This document shows positions 19,608-27,166 of a DNA stretch of 64,000 bases, piece by piece. Both the position numbers and the translations under genes were made by a program. Position 1 is the first letter of the stretch. Every line of letters starts with the position of its first letter. This stretch comes from Dysgonomonas sp. UBA7710 (GTDB lineage Bacteria > Bacteroidota > Bacteroidia > Bacteroidales > Dysgonomonadaceae), in the NCBI RefSeq assembly GCF_002482385.1, contig NZ_DLFW01000024.1, forward strand, positions 1 through 64,000, read 5' to 3'. The notes under the pieces are model-generated. The model worked only from the letters and a program-made list of their open reading frames with translations, was not told where the DNA came from and did not search any database.

Positions 19608-20663
19608 CTATTTCATATAAGCATCGAAGTCATCCGATGCTTTTTTTATCAGTTTGCTCAAAGCTCTGTCAGGTTGTGAAAAACAGTCGGTCTCGGATAA
19701 TACGCCGTTCTTACCGGGAACTTTCTTCCACACACCTATTATTTCTCCATTATAGAAAATAGCAGGTTTGAATATACCATTGCTTGTTATCACCTTTTTA
19801 TGATGAATAAGAGCCAGAATTTCTTTCCTGTCTTTATAACTGACCAGTAATTCATCGAATGCCGGAAGGAAATGCACAACATGGTCTTTGTGCTTGTAAT
19901 CCAATGAAGACTGATGAAATATATACGTTTGCTCACCCGCCGTTTCGAATATAAAATCCGGCTTTATCAATGCTAAAGCACTTCTTGCTTCAGAAGCCGT
20001 CAATCCCGACCACCAGATAAAATCCTGTATTGTTGCCGGACCATGGCTCTGAAAATACTTATATGCTAAACGGTACAATGTTTCATCGACATTATAGTTC
20101 GAAGTCTTTGGCACACGTTGTTCCAGCAGGGCATATGTCTGTTTCTTATCTTTTACCGCACCATTACACACCAAACCGTCTAATTCGGCATGATACATAA
20201 TATGACTCAAACGGCGGCTATCACACTCAACATCCGCCTTTTTCAATATTGTGCCAAGTTCCTGACGAGTCAGGTTACTTTCTTTTTCCAATGCTTTACG
20301 GATAATAGCGCTTGTCTTCCTCAGCAAATCATCGGAAAGCTCCAAATCTCTATCACTTGAACGAATAGCCAACTTTACCCGGGGTGCACTTAATTGAAGC
20401 ATCCAATGTATATCATCGCGTGACACAAAATGCCATGTAGGACGTAAAATATGAGTACGGATAAGTTCGCCGTCATCCGCAGCTTTTTCCACCTGCTTAT
20501 CGGTTATTCCGGGGAGCCGCACTCCAACACCCCATTTTGCCATATTGAAATCCTGAGCCTGCATGGCGCCCATCCATGATACTATTTCACGTGGAGTTTT
20601 ATATCTGGTCTTAACAAGTTGCTGGTTAGCAAGCCGCATAGTAGTGATATCCGCTATATTCAT
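19608..20663 (-). CDS. AlkZ-like winged-helix DNA glycosylase family protein
   Basis: 351-aa protein of the HTH_42 / AlkZ (YcaQ) superfamily, members of which unhook interstrand crosslinks or excise alkylated bases. The catalytic-type QxQ motif is visible as Gln35 and Gln37 in MGAMQAQDF, followed by RTHILRPTWHFVSRDD, another family hallmark, and FLPAFDELLVSYKDR in the C-terminal part. Whether it has glycosylase activity is inference from the motif. It lies 22 bp beyond cobU on the same strand and may be carried on the cobalamin transcript. Confidence 0.85.
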   Translation of the reverse strand: MNIADITTMRLANQQLVKTRYKTPREIVSWMGAMQAQDFNMAKWGVGVRLPGITDKQVEKAADDGELIRTHILRPTWHFVSRDDIHWMLQLSAPRVKLAIRSSDRDLELSDDLLRKTSAIIRKALEKESNLTRQELGTILKKADVECDSRRLSHIMYHAELDGLVCNGAVKDKKQTYALLEQRVPKTSNYNVDETLYRLAYKYFQSHGPATIQDFIWWSGLTASEARSALALIKPDFIFETAGEQTYIFHQSSLDYKHKDHVVHFLPAFDELLVSYKDRKEILALIHHKKVITSNGIFKPAIFYNGEIIGVWKKVPGKNGVLSETDCFSQPDRALSKLIKKASDDFDAYMK

Positions 20664-20685
20664 TGTTTGCCTATTATCTTTTTAT

Positions 20686-21249
20686 TCACTTAACCATCAA
20701 TGGAATACCGGAAACCATCAGGTAAACCTTGTCTGCTTTTTCCGCAATGTACTGATTCAGCCATCCCTGCAAATCAGCAAACTTGCGTTGCACATCATTC
20801 TGCGACATTTCACCCATACCTATCTCGTTGGTAACAATGATGAACCGGGCATCCTGTCCTATCAGTTTATCGAATTCTGTTTTTAATGCTTGTAAAGAGG
20901 ATTGAACATCCGCCTGCATATCGAAGAAAAAGTTTGTTGCCCACAAGGTCACACAATCTAACAGCACAACCCGTCCTGTAAAATCATGCAGGCTCAGTTC
21001 TTTTTCCTCTTCTATATTAGTCCATTCACAGCCCCGTTCGGCTTTATGCCGTTCGATACGCTTACGATGTTCATCATCCCATACACGGGAAGTAGCGAGA
21101 TAGACAGGATTTGGGGACAAGGACAATGCCAGCTTCTGCGCGTAACTGCTTTTTCCCGAACGTTGCCCTCCGGTAATAAGGATGGCACCTCCCCCTGCCC
21201 CCTCCAAAAGAGGGGGTACTGCGTCCGAATGGGATATTTGTTGTTTCAT
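20686..21249 (-). CDS. cobU: Adenosylcobinamide kinase / GTP:adenosylcobinamide-P guanylyltransferase
   Basis: Bifunctional enzyme that phosphorylates adenosylcobinamide and then forms adenosylcobinamide-GDP during assembly of the B12 nucleotide loop. The P-loop GGQRSGKS is at residues 27-34; RHKAERG (guanylated His region) and VTNEIGMG are also typical. I start at the ATG at 21249 (187 aa); a TTG at 21276 would add nine residues. CobU normally begins just ahead of the P-loop, and here residues of about 8-21 (PPLLEGAGGG) are encoded by a REP-like hairpin, so the N-terminus appears lengthened by that element. Confidence 0.93.
   Translation of the reverse strand: MKQQISHSDAVPPLLEGAGGGAILITGGQRSGKSSYAQKLALSLSPNPVYLATSRVWDDEHRKRIERHKAERGCEWTNIEEEKELSLHDFTGRVVLLDCVTLWATNFFFDMQADVQSSLQALKTEFDKLIGQDARFIIVTNEIGMGEMSQNDVQRKFADLQGWLNQYIAEKADKVYLMVSGIPLMVK
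21187..21217. repeat. REP-like hairpin inside cobU start
   Basis: ACCTCCCCC-type arm, CCCCCTCC, AAAAG loop and AGGGGG arm. Translated on the minus strand it gives PPLLEGAGGG at the CobU N-terminus. Same family as 24158-24190. Confidence 0.7.
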
Positions 21250-21272
21250 TATAGATATTATTTGGAGATGTA

Positions 21273-21875
21273 TCAAATGTCTCCCCTTTTTGGGGAGGTT
21301 GGAGGGGGTGTTTTCTTTCTTTTGTACAAAAAGTCTTTCCAGCGTTCTTCTATATTTCCGGCCTTATACATATCGTATCTAGCCATAGTAAAGAAAAGAT
21401 CGGACAGGCGGTTAATAAATCGCATAACAACAGCCGGAACTTCATCCTGCTTATTCAATGTCCACAGACGGCGTTCTGCCCGGCGGGCAACAGCCCTTGC
21501 CAGTTGTATGTGTGCCGAGACAATAGTGCCACCCGGCAGGATAAAAGTTTCGCTGGGCCCCATCTCATCGGTCATTCTATCCATCCATTCCTCGCAAAGT
21601 TTATCCAAATTCTCATCCAATGTATTTGTATTAGTATCCCTGATCGCAGAAGGGGTTGCCACCTGGGACATTACAGACATCATTTCGGTTTGGATTTTAA
21701 ATAAAAGAGGTTGCCATTCATGGTCTGCCGGAAGATTGGCTCTTACAATTCCTATTACCGAGTTGAGTTCATCGATTGTGCCGTTGGCTTCGATGCGCAC
21801 ATCATCTTTATCGACACGCTGCCCTCCAAAAATTCCGGTTTTGCCTTTATCTCCCCCGCGGGTATATATTTTCAT
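21273..21875 (-). CDS. pduO: PduO-type cob(I)alamin adenosyltransferase
   Basis: 200-aa ATP:corrinoid adenosyltransferase that adds the 5-deoxyadenosyl ligand to reduced corrinoid. The N-terminus MKIYTRGGDKGKTGIFGGQRV is the PduO-type ATP-binding signature (TRGGDKGKTG), followed by DELNSVIGIVRA and FILPGGTIVSAHIQLARAVARRAERR. The last residues (KKTPPPTSPKRGDI) are encoded by a REP-like hairpin at 21281-21310 and are not part of the fold. It is followed by cobU on the same strand and preceded by an intergenic repeat that separates it from cbiB. Confidence 0.93.
   Translation of the reverse strand: MKIYTRGGDKGKTGIFGGQRVDKDDVRIEANGTIDELNSVIGIVRANLPADHEWQPLLFKIQTEMMSVMSQVATPSAIRDTNTNTLDENLDKLCEEWMDRMTDEMGPSETFILPGGTIVSAHIQLARAVARRAERRLWTLNKQDEVPAVVMRFINRLSDLFFTMARYDMYKAGNIEERWKDFLYKRKKTPPPTSPKRGDI
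21281..21310. repeat. REP-like hairpin in the 3' end of pduO
   Basis: CTCCCC / GGGGAG hairpin with TTTT-centred loop, followed by GGAGGGGGTG. It encodes the PduO C-terminal tail on the minus strand. Confidence 0.65.
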
Positions 21876-21919
21876 AATTATATTGTTTTATTTATTATCT
21901 GATCTATATGTTTTTTTAT

Positions 21920-22125
21920 TGTGTTCATTTTGGCATCGCCCAAAACGAACCAAAAGGCTAGCGCTTCGTTCCTCGGCGACCCAAAACCGCTTCGCTGGCT
22001 GAATCAAACACATAGGCTAACGCCCCGTTTGATTCTACGCCATCTTCAACGGATTGGGTGCCCCGCCTGCGTCACTAATGCGCGTCCGCTGACGCCTTAG
22101 TCAGGCAAAGCCCTTAAATTTTCAA
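21920..22125 (+). repeat. Dispersed repeat family A, copy 2
   Basis: Shares GGCATnGCCCAAAA, AAAAGGCTAGCGCT, CGTTCCTC-GCGACCC, GGGTGCCCCGCCTGCG and TGACGCC-TAG with the copy at 40000-40245. It sits in the gap between cbiB and pduO and probably splits or loosens the cobalamin operon. The long rightward frame through it is a shadow. Confidence 0.75.
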
Positions 22126-22144
22126 CTCTGAACTTGCAACTAAA

Positions 22145-23095
22145 TTACTTAAAATTTATATAATAAATAGTTTCAATCGCTGCAATCAAAGCCACCATCA
22201 ATATTTCAGTCCATATATTTACCTGTACGGCCTTTTTCATATCGGCAGTAGTCAATTCTTTTTCTTTATAACCTATATAGGGCTTATCTACCAGTTCTCC
22301 AAAATAGGTATTGGGCCCCCCGAAACGACAATCCAGAATCCCAGCCAAAGCGGCTTCGGGATAACCCGAGTTGGGGCTGGCATGCTGTCCTCCGAACTTT
22401 TCGATAAACGGAAACAATGAAAGTCTTCCGCTAACTATAATCATCAGTAGAGAGGTAAGACGGGCGGGAATATAATTGGCGGCATCGTCGATCCGTGCAG
22501 CCCAGCAACCGAATCGCTTATATCGCTCATTCTTATAACCTATCATCGAATCCAGCGTATTTATCATCTTATAGGCAAACATACCCGGAACTCCCAGTAT
22601 CATATACCAGAATAGTGGAGCTATAACTCCATCGCTCAGGTTCTCGGCCAGAGTCTCCAATGCTGCCGTACGGATCTGCTGCGGCGACAGGTTAGATGTA
22701 TCGCGTCCTACAATACGTGCAACCTGCATCCTGCCCTCTTCTACTGATGAATCTACTGCGATAAACACTTTCTTTACTTCATCAATGAGCGTTTTTCCGG
22801 CAAGGCAATAAAACATAATGATTGTAGAAAATACGATGGAAAGCCAGGGGTAAATATCATTTAGGCCCCCAATTATAAAATAAATAAGGAAATAACAGGA
22901 AAGAATAAGGACTACGGAAAATAATCCTCCTTTCAGCATCTTGCTTTTCCCTTTATTCAATATTTTTTCGCCCCATGCTATTATCTTACCCTTTGCGACC
23001 ACTGTATGCGGCAACCAGGCAGGATCACCGATAAGTTTATCGATAATCCATCCCAAAAGCAGGGGGAGCAGAATATATAGCAGATTCAAATCCAT
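22145..23095 (-). CDS. cbiB: Adenosylcobinamide-phosphate synthase
   Basis: Integral membrane enzyme that attaches aminopropanol (phosphate) to adenosylcobyric acid. I start at the ATG at 23095 (316 aa), which opens with MDLNLLYILLPLLLGWIID, the usual CbiB beginning; an upstream ATG at 23140 would add 15 residues coded by a repeat. Family motifs: IGDPAWLPHTVVAKGKII, LETLAENLSDGVIAPLFWY, NTLDSMIGYKNERYKRFG, and PNSGYPEAALAGIL. Several transmembrane helices are evident. It follows the threonine-phosphate decarboxylase gene that makes its aminopropanol-phosphate substrate. Confidence 0.95.
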   Translation of the reverse strand: MDLNLLYILLPLLLGWIIDKLIGDPAWLPHTVVAKGKIIAWGEKILNKGKSKMLKGGLFSVVLILSCYFLIYFIIGGLNDIYPWLSIVFSTIIMFYCLAGKTLIDEVKKVFIAVDSSVEEGRMQVARIVGRDTSNLSPQQIRTAALETLAENLSDGVIAPLFWYMILGVPGMFAYKMINTLDSMIGYKNERYKRFGCWAARIDDAANYIPARLTSLLMIIVSGRLSLFPFIEKFGGQHASPNSGYPEAALAGILDCRFGGPNTYFGELVDKPYIGYKEKELTTADMKKAVQVNIWTEILMVALIAAIETIYYINFK

Positions 23096-23106
23096 ACAAG
23101 TAACGG

Positions 23107-23158
23107 CCCCTAGCCTCCAAAGGGGGAAGCCCCTCTTCAAGAGAGGTCTGTAAGGGCA
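23107..23158. repeat. REP-like hairpins at the cobD/cbiB junction
   Basis: Two adjacent palindromes, CCTCC AAA GGGGG and CCCTCTTC AAGAGAGG-like, sit between cobD and cbiB and overlap the 3' end of cobD and the unused upstream start of cbiB. Confidence 0.6.
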
Positions 23159-24153
23159 TTTTTTATTGCATTAATTAATATTATATTCTCTTCAAATGAC
23201 TGTGTGGCAATACGAAAGCAAGATTCATCCAATCCATAAAAATTAGCAGCATCGCGGATAAGTATTCCATACTTGTCTATGAGATACTTTTTCAAGATGA
23301 ATGCCTTCCCATCTTCAAATTTACACAAAAAGAAATGTGTATCAGTAGGTTGAACAACAATTTTTTCTATTTTCCTCAAAGATTCTTGCAATTGTTTTGT
23401 TTCATACAAATATTCATTGATATTTATTGTTTCCAGACCACGATTCAACAAGAATTTTCCGGCTTCAATCGCTAATCCGTTTACAGACCACGGCATACGG
23501 TATTTTGCTACCTGAGCCAAAGTATCCGCATGTGCCGTAATATATCCTAGCCGCAGTCCGGGTATGGCAAAATGCTTTGTCATGGAATGCAATAATATCA
23601 CATTCTTATATTGCGCAGCTTCTTCAATATTAAATAAGTCCCTGATTGTGAAATGCTCATATGACTGGTCGATAATAATATATTGAGACGGATGATTTTC
23701 AATATATGCTTTCAATATATTTTTATCAGTTACCGTACCCGTCGGATTGTTCGGATTGCAAAGCCATACCAAACGGGCATCCTGAGGTACTTTATCAAGA
23801 GATGCAGACCAGTATATTGTATGATTGTTGATAGTTGTGGCATCGCCATATTCACTGAATGTTGGGTATATTATAGCCGACCTGACGCTATTAAACGCCT
23901 GGGCGATCAGATAAATAGCTTCTGTCGCTCCATTGGTTACACATATATTACCCGTATTAACCTTGTATTTCTCAGCAAACAATTCAACCAGAGAGGATGC
24001 GTCGGGTTCGGGATAAGAATGTATAGCACTGATATGAGCACATAGATGATTCTGCAAGGCGGATAAATCCTGCCCGCTGCGTATATTGGAACTGAAATTG
24101 CTTACAATCTTCTTTCCGTGAGTATATATATCATCGCCGTGTCCGTCAATCAT
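23137..24153 (-). CDS. cobD: Threonine-phosphate decarboxylase (PLP aminotransferase fold)
   Basis: PLP enzyme making (R)-1-amino-2-propanol O-phosphate for the cobalamin side chain. I start at the ATG at 24153 (338 aa), overlapping the cobQ stop by 8 bp; the upstream ATG at 24204 would add 17 residues encoded by a REP-like repeat. Class I/II aminotransferase signatures: YPEPDASSLVELFA, NGATEAIYLIAQ, WLCNPNNPTGTV, DQSYEHF and the PLP-lysine region SMTKHFAIPGLRLGY. The context between cobQ and cbiB supports this role over a histidinol-phosphate aminotransferase. Confidence 0.9.
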   Translation of the reverse strand: MIDGHGDDIYTHGKKIVSNFSSNIRSGQDLSALQNHLCAHISAIHSYPEPDASSLVELFAEKYKVNTGNICVTNGATEAIYLIAQAFNSVRSAIIYPTFSEYGDATTINNHTIYWSASLDKVPQDARLVWLCNPNNPTGTVTDKNILKAYIENHPSQYIIIDQSYEHFTIRDLFNIEEAAQYKNVILLHSMTKHFAIPGLRLGYITAHADTLAQVAKYRMPWSVNGLAIEAGKFLLNRGLETININEYLYETKQLQESLRKIEKIVVQPTDTHFFLCKFEDGKAFILKKYLIDKYGILIRDAANFYGLDESCFRIATQSFEENIILINAIKNALTDLS

Positions 24154-25717
24154 TGCCACCTCCCCCAACCCCCTCCGACAGAGGGGGCTTTTGGTCAATA
24201 CCATCCTCTGTTACCTCCCCATTTTGGGGGAGGCAGGAGGGGGTGATTATCTTATACATCAGCTCCATATCCACATGGTTGCGCACATAGTCCGCAAGCT
24301 TATTATATTGTTCTTCCTTAAACGCCTTGAAGTCGAATGGCACATCGGACAACTTTGCGGCATAAGGAGCTAACAGATAATCTATGACAGCCCCATTATC
24401 AAGAATACCATGTATATATGTACCAAAACATTTCTCATTCAGGAAACAGCCGTCAGTACGGCCGTCTTCCAACTTATTCAGCGGCGAAAGACCTGCATTC
24501 CCGACAGGGACAGTCGCCCCCATATGTATCTCATATCCTTCGCAAACAGTGTCAGAACCAAGAAAAGAAAACTTCACCTGACGGGTCACCTTTTCCCCCT
24601 CCATCTGCGTAGTTACAGGTAGCAAGCCCAATCCGGGCAAACGCTCAATATTGCTTTCCACATGATGAGGGTCACATACCTCCTGCCCCATTATTTGATA
24701 ACCACCACAGATACCTACTACTGTAGCTCCGTTCTTATGTGCTTTCACAATACTTTGTGCTACACCGTTGCGACGCAGTTCGTACAGGTCGGATAGAGTA
24801 CTCTTGCTTCCGGGAACAAGCACAATATCCGCCTTTTCTATTTCATCCGTATTATTGGTATAATATAGATGTACGCGGGGATCACGTTCCAGCACATTGA
24901 AATCGGTAAAGTTGGATAAATGACGAAGCAGGATAACAGCTACATTCACCTTGCCATGTGTTGCCTGCAAATTCTTGGTTTGCAGCATCACTGAATCTTC
25001 CTCTTCAATATATATATCCTTATAATAAGGTACCACCCCGATAACAGGGATACCGCACAAGTCTTCAATCATTTTCACTCCCGATTCGAAAAGCCTGATA
25101 TCACCCCGGAACTTATTGATAAGAATACCTTTCACATACCTGCGCTCTTCCTCGGTAAGTAACATTATAGAACCATACACCGAAGCGAATACTCCGCCCC
25201 TGTCTATGTCCGCTACCAATATTACATTAGCCCCGGCATGTATCGCCATCGGCATATTCACAAGGTCTACAGCCCGCAGATTGATTTCGGAGATACTGCC
25301 TGCCCCTTCCATTACAATAGGGTTGTACCGCCGGGCCAGACGGTCGAATGCATCATTTACTTCCTTCCGTAATTCTTCGCGCCCTTCCACCCTGAAATAC
25401 TCATAAGCATGCTGGTTTCCCACCGGTTTGCCATTCAACACAACCTGACAGACCTTATCAGTCGTAGGCTTCAGCAATAAAGGGTTCATATCGGTATGGC
25501 AGGGAACACCCGCAGCCTCGGCCTGGACGGCCTGAGCACGTCCTATTTCAAGCCCTTCGGGGGTAGCATATGAATTGAGAGCCATATTCTGCGCCTTGAA
25601 TGGAGCCGGCTGATAACCGTCTTGCAGAAATATGCGGCAAAAGGCCGATGTAATAATACTTTTACCTACATCGCTGCCTGTTCCCGCAAACATGATGGGA
25701 TTGAGCCGTTTCGTCAT
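24146..25717 (-). CDS. cobQ: Cobyric acid synthase
   Basis: Glutamine-dependent amidase that amidates adenosylcobyrinic a,c-diamide to cobyric acid. The N-terminal dethiobiotin-synthetase-like ATP domain has MFAGTGSDVGKSIITSAFCR and APFKAQNMALNS; the C-terminal class-I glutaminase-like domain has GICGGYQIMG with the catalytic Cys and GTYIHGILDN. At 523 aa it is slightly longer than usual because the last 25-30 residues (from about NGEVTEDG) are encoded by two REP-like hairpins. It is the first gene after the cobalamin riboswitch. Confidence 0.97.
   Translation of the reverse strand: MTKRLNPIMFAGTGSDVGKSIITSAFCRIFLQDGYQPAPFKAQNMALNSYATPEGLEIGRAQAVQAEAAGVPCHTDMNPLLLKPTTDKVCQVVLNGKPVGNQHAYEYFRVEGREELRKEVNDAFDRLARRYNPIVMEGAGSISEINLRAVDLVNMPMAIHAGANVILVADIDRGGVFASVYGSIMLLTEEERRYVKGILINKFRGDIRLFESGVKMIEDLCGIPVIGVVPYYKDIYIEEEDSVMLQTKNLQATHGKVNVAVILLRHLSNFTDFNVLERDPRVHLYYTNNTDEIEKADIVLVPGSKSTLSDLYELRRNGVAQSIVKAHKNGATVVGICGGYQIMGQEVCDPHHVESNIERLPGLGLLPVTTQMEGEKVTRQVKFSFLGSDTVCEGYEIHMGATVPVGNAGLSPLNKLEDGRTDGCFLNEKCFGTYIHGILDNGAVIDYLLAPYAAKLSDVPFDFKAFKEEQYNKLADYVRNHVDMELMYKIITPSCLPQNGEVTEDGIDQKPPLSEGVGGGGND
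24158..24190. repeat. REP-like hairpin at the cobQ 3' end
   Basis: ACCTCCCCC, CCCCCTCC, GACAGAGGGGG: the same layout as 21187-21217. It encodes PPLSEGVGGGG at the CobQ C-terminus and lies just before the cobD start. Confidence 0.7.
24213..24243. repeat. REP-like hairpin, second copy in cobQ
   Basis: ACCTCCCC-ATTTT-GGGGGAGG palindrome followed by AGGAGGGGG, within the codons for the CobQ tail. Confidence 0.65.
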
Positions 25718-25794
25718 TATTTTAAATCCTCTGATATTTTAGTTCTTATGTATTTTAATATATCCCTGACCCCGGGGATATAAAAACCGAATAT

Positions 25795-26066
25795 TTTGTC
25801 CGGCAGGTTTCCTGACTTGCTCCATCTTTGAACGGCCTTCCCATTTTCAGTAAACAGTTAGCAGTTATCAGTAAACAGTCAAAAAAAACTGTTAACTGAT
25901 TACTGTATCACTGATTACTGTGAAACAGTGGTATTTGGTATTGCTCAAAGACTTTTTTCAGAAACATTGTTAACTGAATAGAGACCACAGTAGCGGGCAC
26001 TGTTCCGGATTCTGACCGGATTCCCTTTTCATGTAAAAGACGAGTGTCTGTTTACATCACCAAAAC
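25795..26066 (-). ncRNA. Cobalamin (B12) riboswitch
   Basis: On the minus strand the leader reads GGTGATGTAAACAGACACTCG, then AAAAGGGAATCCGGT, AATCCGGAACAGTGCCCGC and TACTGT (the conserved core), CCACTGT, ATGGGAAGGC, and finally GCAAGTCAGGAAACCTGCC (25801-25820), the terminal B12-box region. The order and spacing fit the AdoCbl riboswitch class; cobQ starts about 80 bases downstream, so adenosylcobalamin should repress this operon. The peripheral stem between CCACTG and ATGGGAAGG is expanded by roughly 80 bases of a dispersed AACTGTTAACTGATTACTG-type repeat (25850-25925). Confidence 0.95.
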
Positions 26067-26071
26067 AGTTA

Positions 26072-26101
26072 CAAAGATAGCTTTTTATTGAGGTTATACA
26101 A
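26072..26101 (-). promoter_or_regulatory. Promoter of the riboswitch-controlled cobalamin operon
   Basis: On the minus strand TTG (26101-26099), 19 bp, then TATCTTTG (26079-26072): a close match to the Bacteroidetes promoter. It would start transcription right at the 5' edge of the riboswitch. Confidence 0.7.
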
Positions 26102-26150
26102 TACGAAAATTGTAACTTTGAAATTCTGTTAATCGAGATATATTATTAAA

Positions 26151-26813
26151 ATGGTAGAAATAAAGGTATCGGAGGAAATAAGGAAATCCTGCCCCGCTTT
26201 TGCCGGAGCAGCCATTTGTGCCAAAGTAAAGAATACCCCTCACAATGAGCAATTATGGAAGCTCATAGATAACTGTGTCGCTGAATACAAGGCAAATCAC
26301 CAGATAGAAGATATAAAGAAGAATCCGGCTATTGCCGCTACCCGTTCGGCATATAAAAAGTTCGGAAAAGACCCGAACCGCTACCGTCCATCGTCTGAAG
26401 CCCTTTGCCGCCGAATAGTCAGAGAATTGCCCTTGTATCAGATAGATACACTGGTAGACCTCATTAATCTGGTTTCTATCCATACAGGTTATTCTATCGG
26501 AGGATTCGATGCCGATAAGATAAAAGGCAACACGCTGACATTAGGTGTCGGGATGACCGATGAACCCTATGAAGGGATTGGGCGGGGTATGCTGAATATT
26601 GAAGGAATCCCGGTATATCGCGATGCTATCGGCGGTGTGGGAACACCGACAAGTGACAATGAGCGGACAAAGATAGAACTAAGCACAATAAGTTTTCTGG
26701 CTATTATAAACGGATATAGCGGAAAAGAGGGTTTGGATGAAGCCGTAAAATATATGCAATCTTTGCTGAAAGATTTTGCAGATTCGGATGGCGGGGAAGT
26801 TATTTTCTTTTAG
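26151..26813 (+). CDS. B3/B4 tRNA-binding domain protein
   Basis: 220-aa stand-alone B3/B4 domain, the editing-type domain found in phenylalanyl-tRNA synthetase beta. Visible pattern: WKLIDNCVAEYK near the N-terminus, IAATRSAYKKFGKDPNRYRPSSEAL, and DLINLVSIHTGYSIGGFDADKI with GIGRGMLNIEGIPVYRDAIGGVGTPTSDNERT. Stand-alone members are presumed to bind or edit aminoacyl-tRNA or amino acids; this is inference. It diverges from the cobalamin promoter. Confidence 0.85.
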   Translation: MVEIKVSEEIRKSCPAFAGAAICAKVKNTPHNEQLWKLIDNCVAEYKANHQIEDIKKNPAIAATRSAYKKFGKDPNRYRPSSEALCRRIVRELPLYQIDTLVDLINLVSIHTGYSIGGFDADKIKGNTLTLGVGMTDEPYEGIGRGMLNIEGIPVYRDAIGGVGTPTSDNERTKIELSTISFLAIINGYSGKEGLDEAVKYMQSLLKDFADSDGGEVIFF

Positions 26814-27166
26814 TCATTTTTTTGTAAGGAATCATTTAGAACTTTATCTATACTAAATAAGTTATATAAATAAAAGTTGAAAGTTATATGAGATACGAGT
26901 AGACAAGACACGAGATACAAGTTGTTCCCTGATGACTGACGAGATGCTTCGCTCTGCTCAGCATGACAAGCTAATTATTAATTTTTCATTCTTAATTATT
27001 AATTGCTTTCTGTGTTACTTTTGTTACCTTTTATAAAAAGAACAAGTACAAAAGTATGTAAAAAGTGTAAAGTTTGTCAGCTTTTAACAAGTCGTAAATT
27101 TTAAATAATAAGTCATCAGCTATGGTTAACTGCTGACTGTTAACCGATAATATAAACCTTTGATAT
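26814..27166. other. Intergenic region with family B repeat, no gene
   Basis: 353 bp. 26876-26926 is a forward copy of the family B repeat (GAAAGTTATATGAGATACGA) also found at 41085 and, reversed, at 12.6-12.9 kb. The rest is AT-rich; GTTACTTTTGTTACCTTTT near 27015 recurs near 41190. A -7-like box is not clear. Confidence 0.55.

Noticed and set aside
20986..22002. Rightward 338-codon frame over cobU and pduO
   Set aside because: It is antisense to two well-recognised cobalamin genes and ends in repeat family A.
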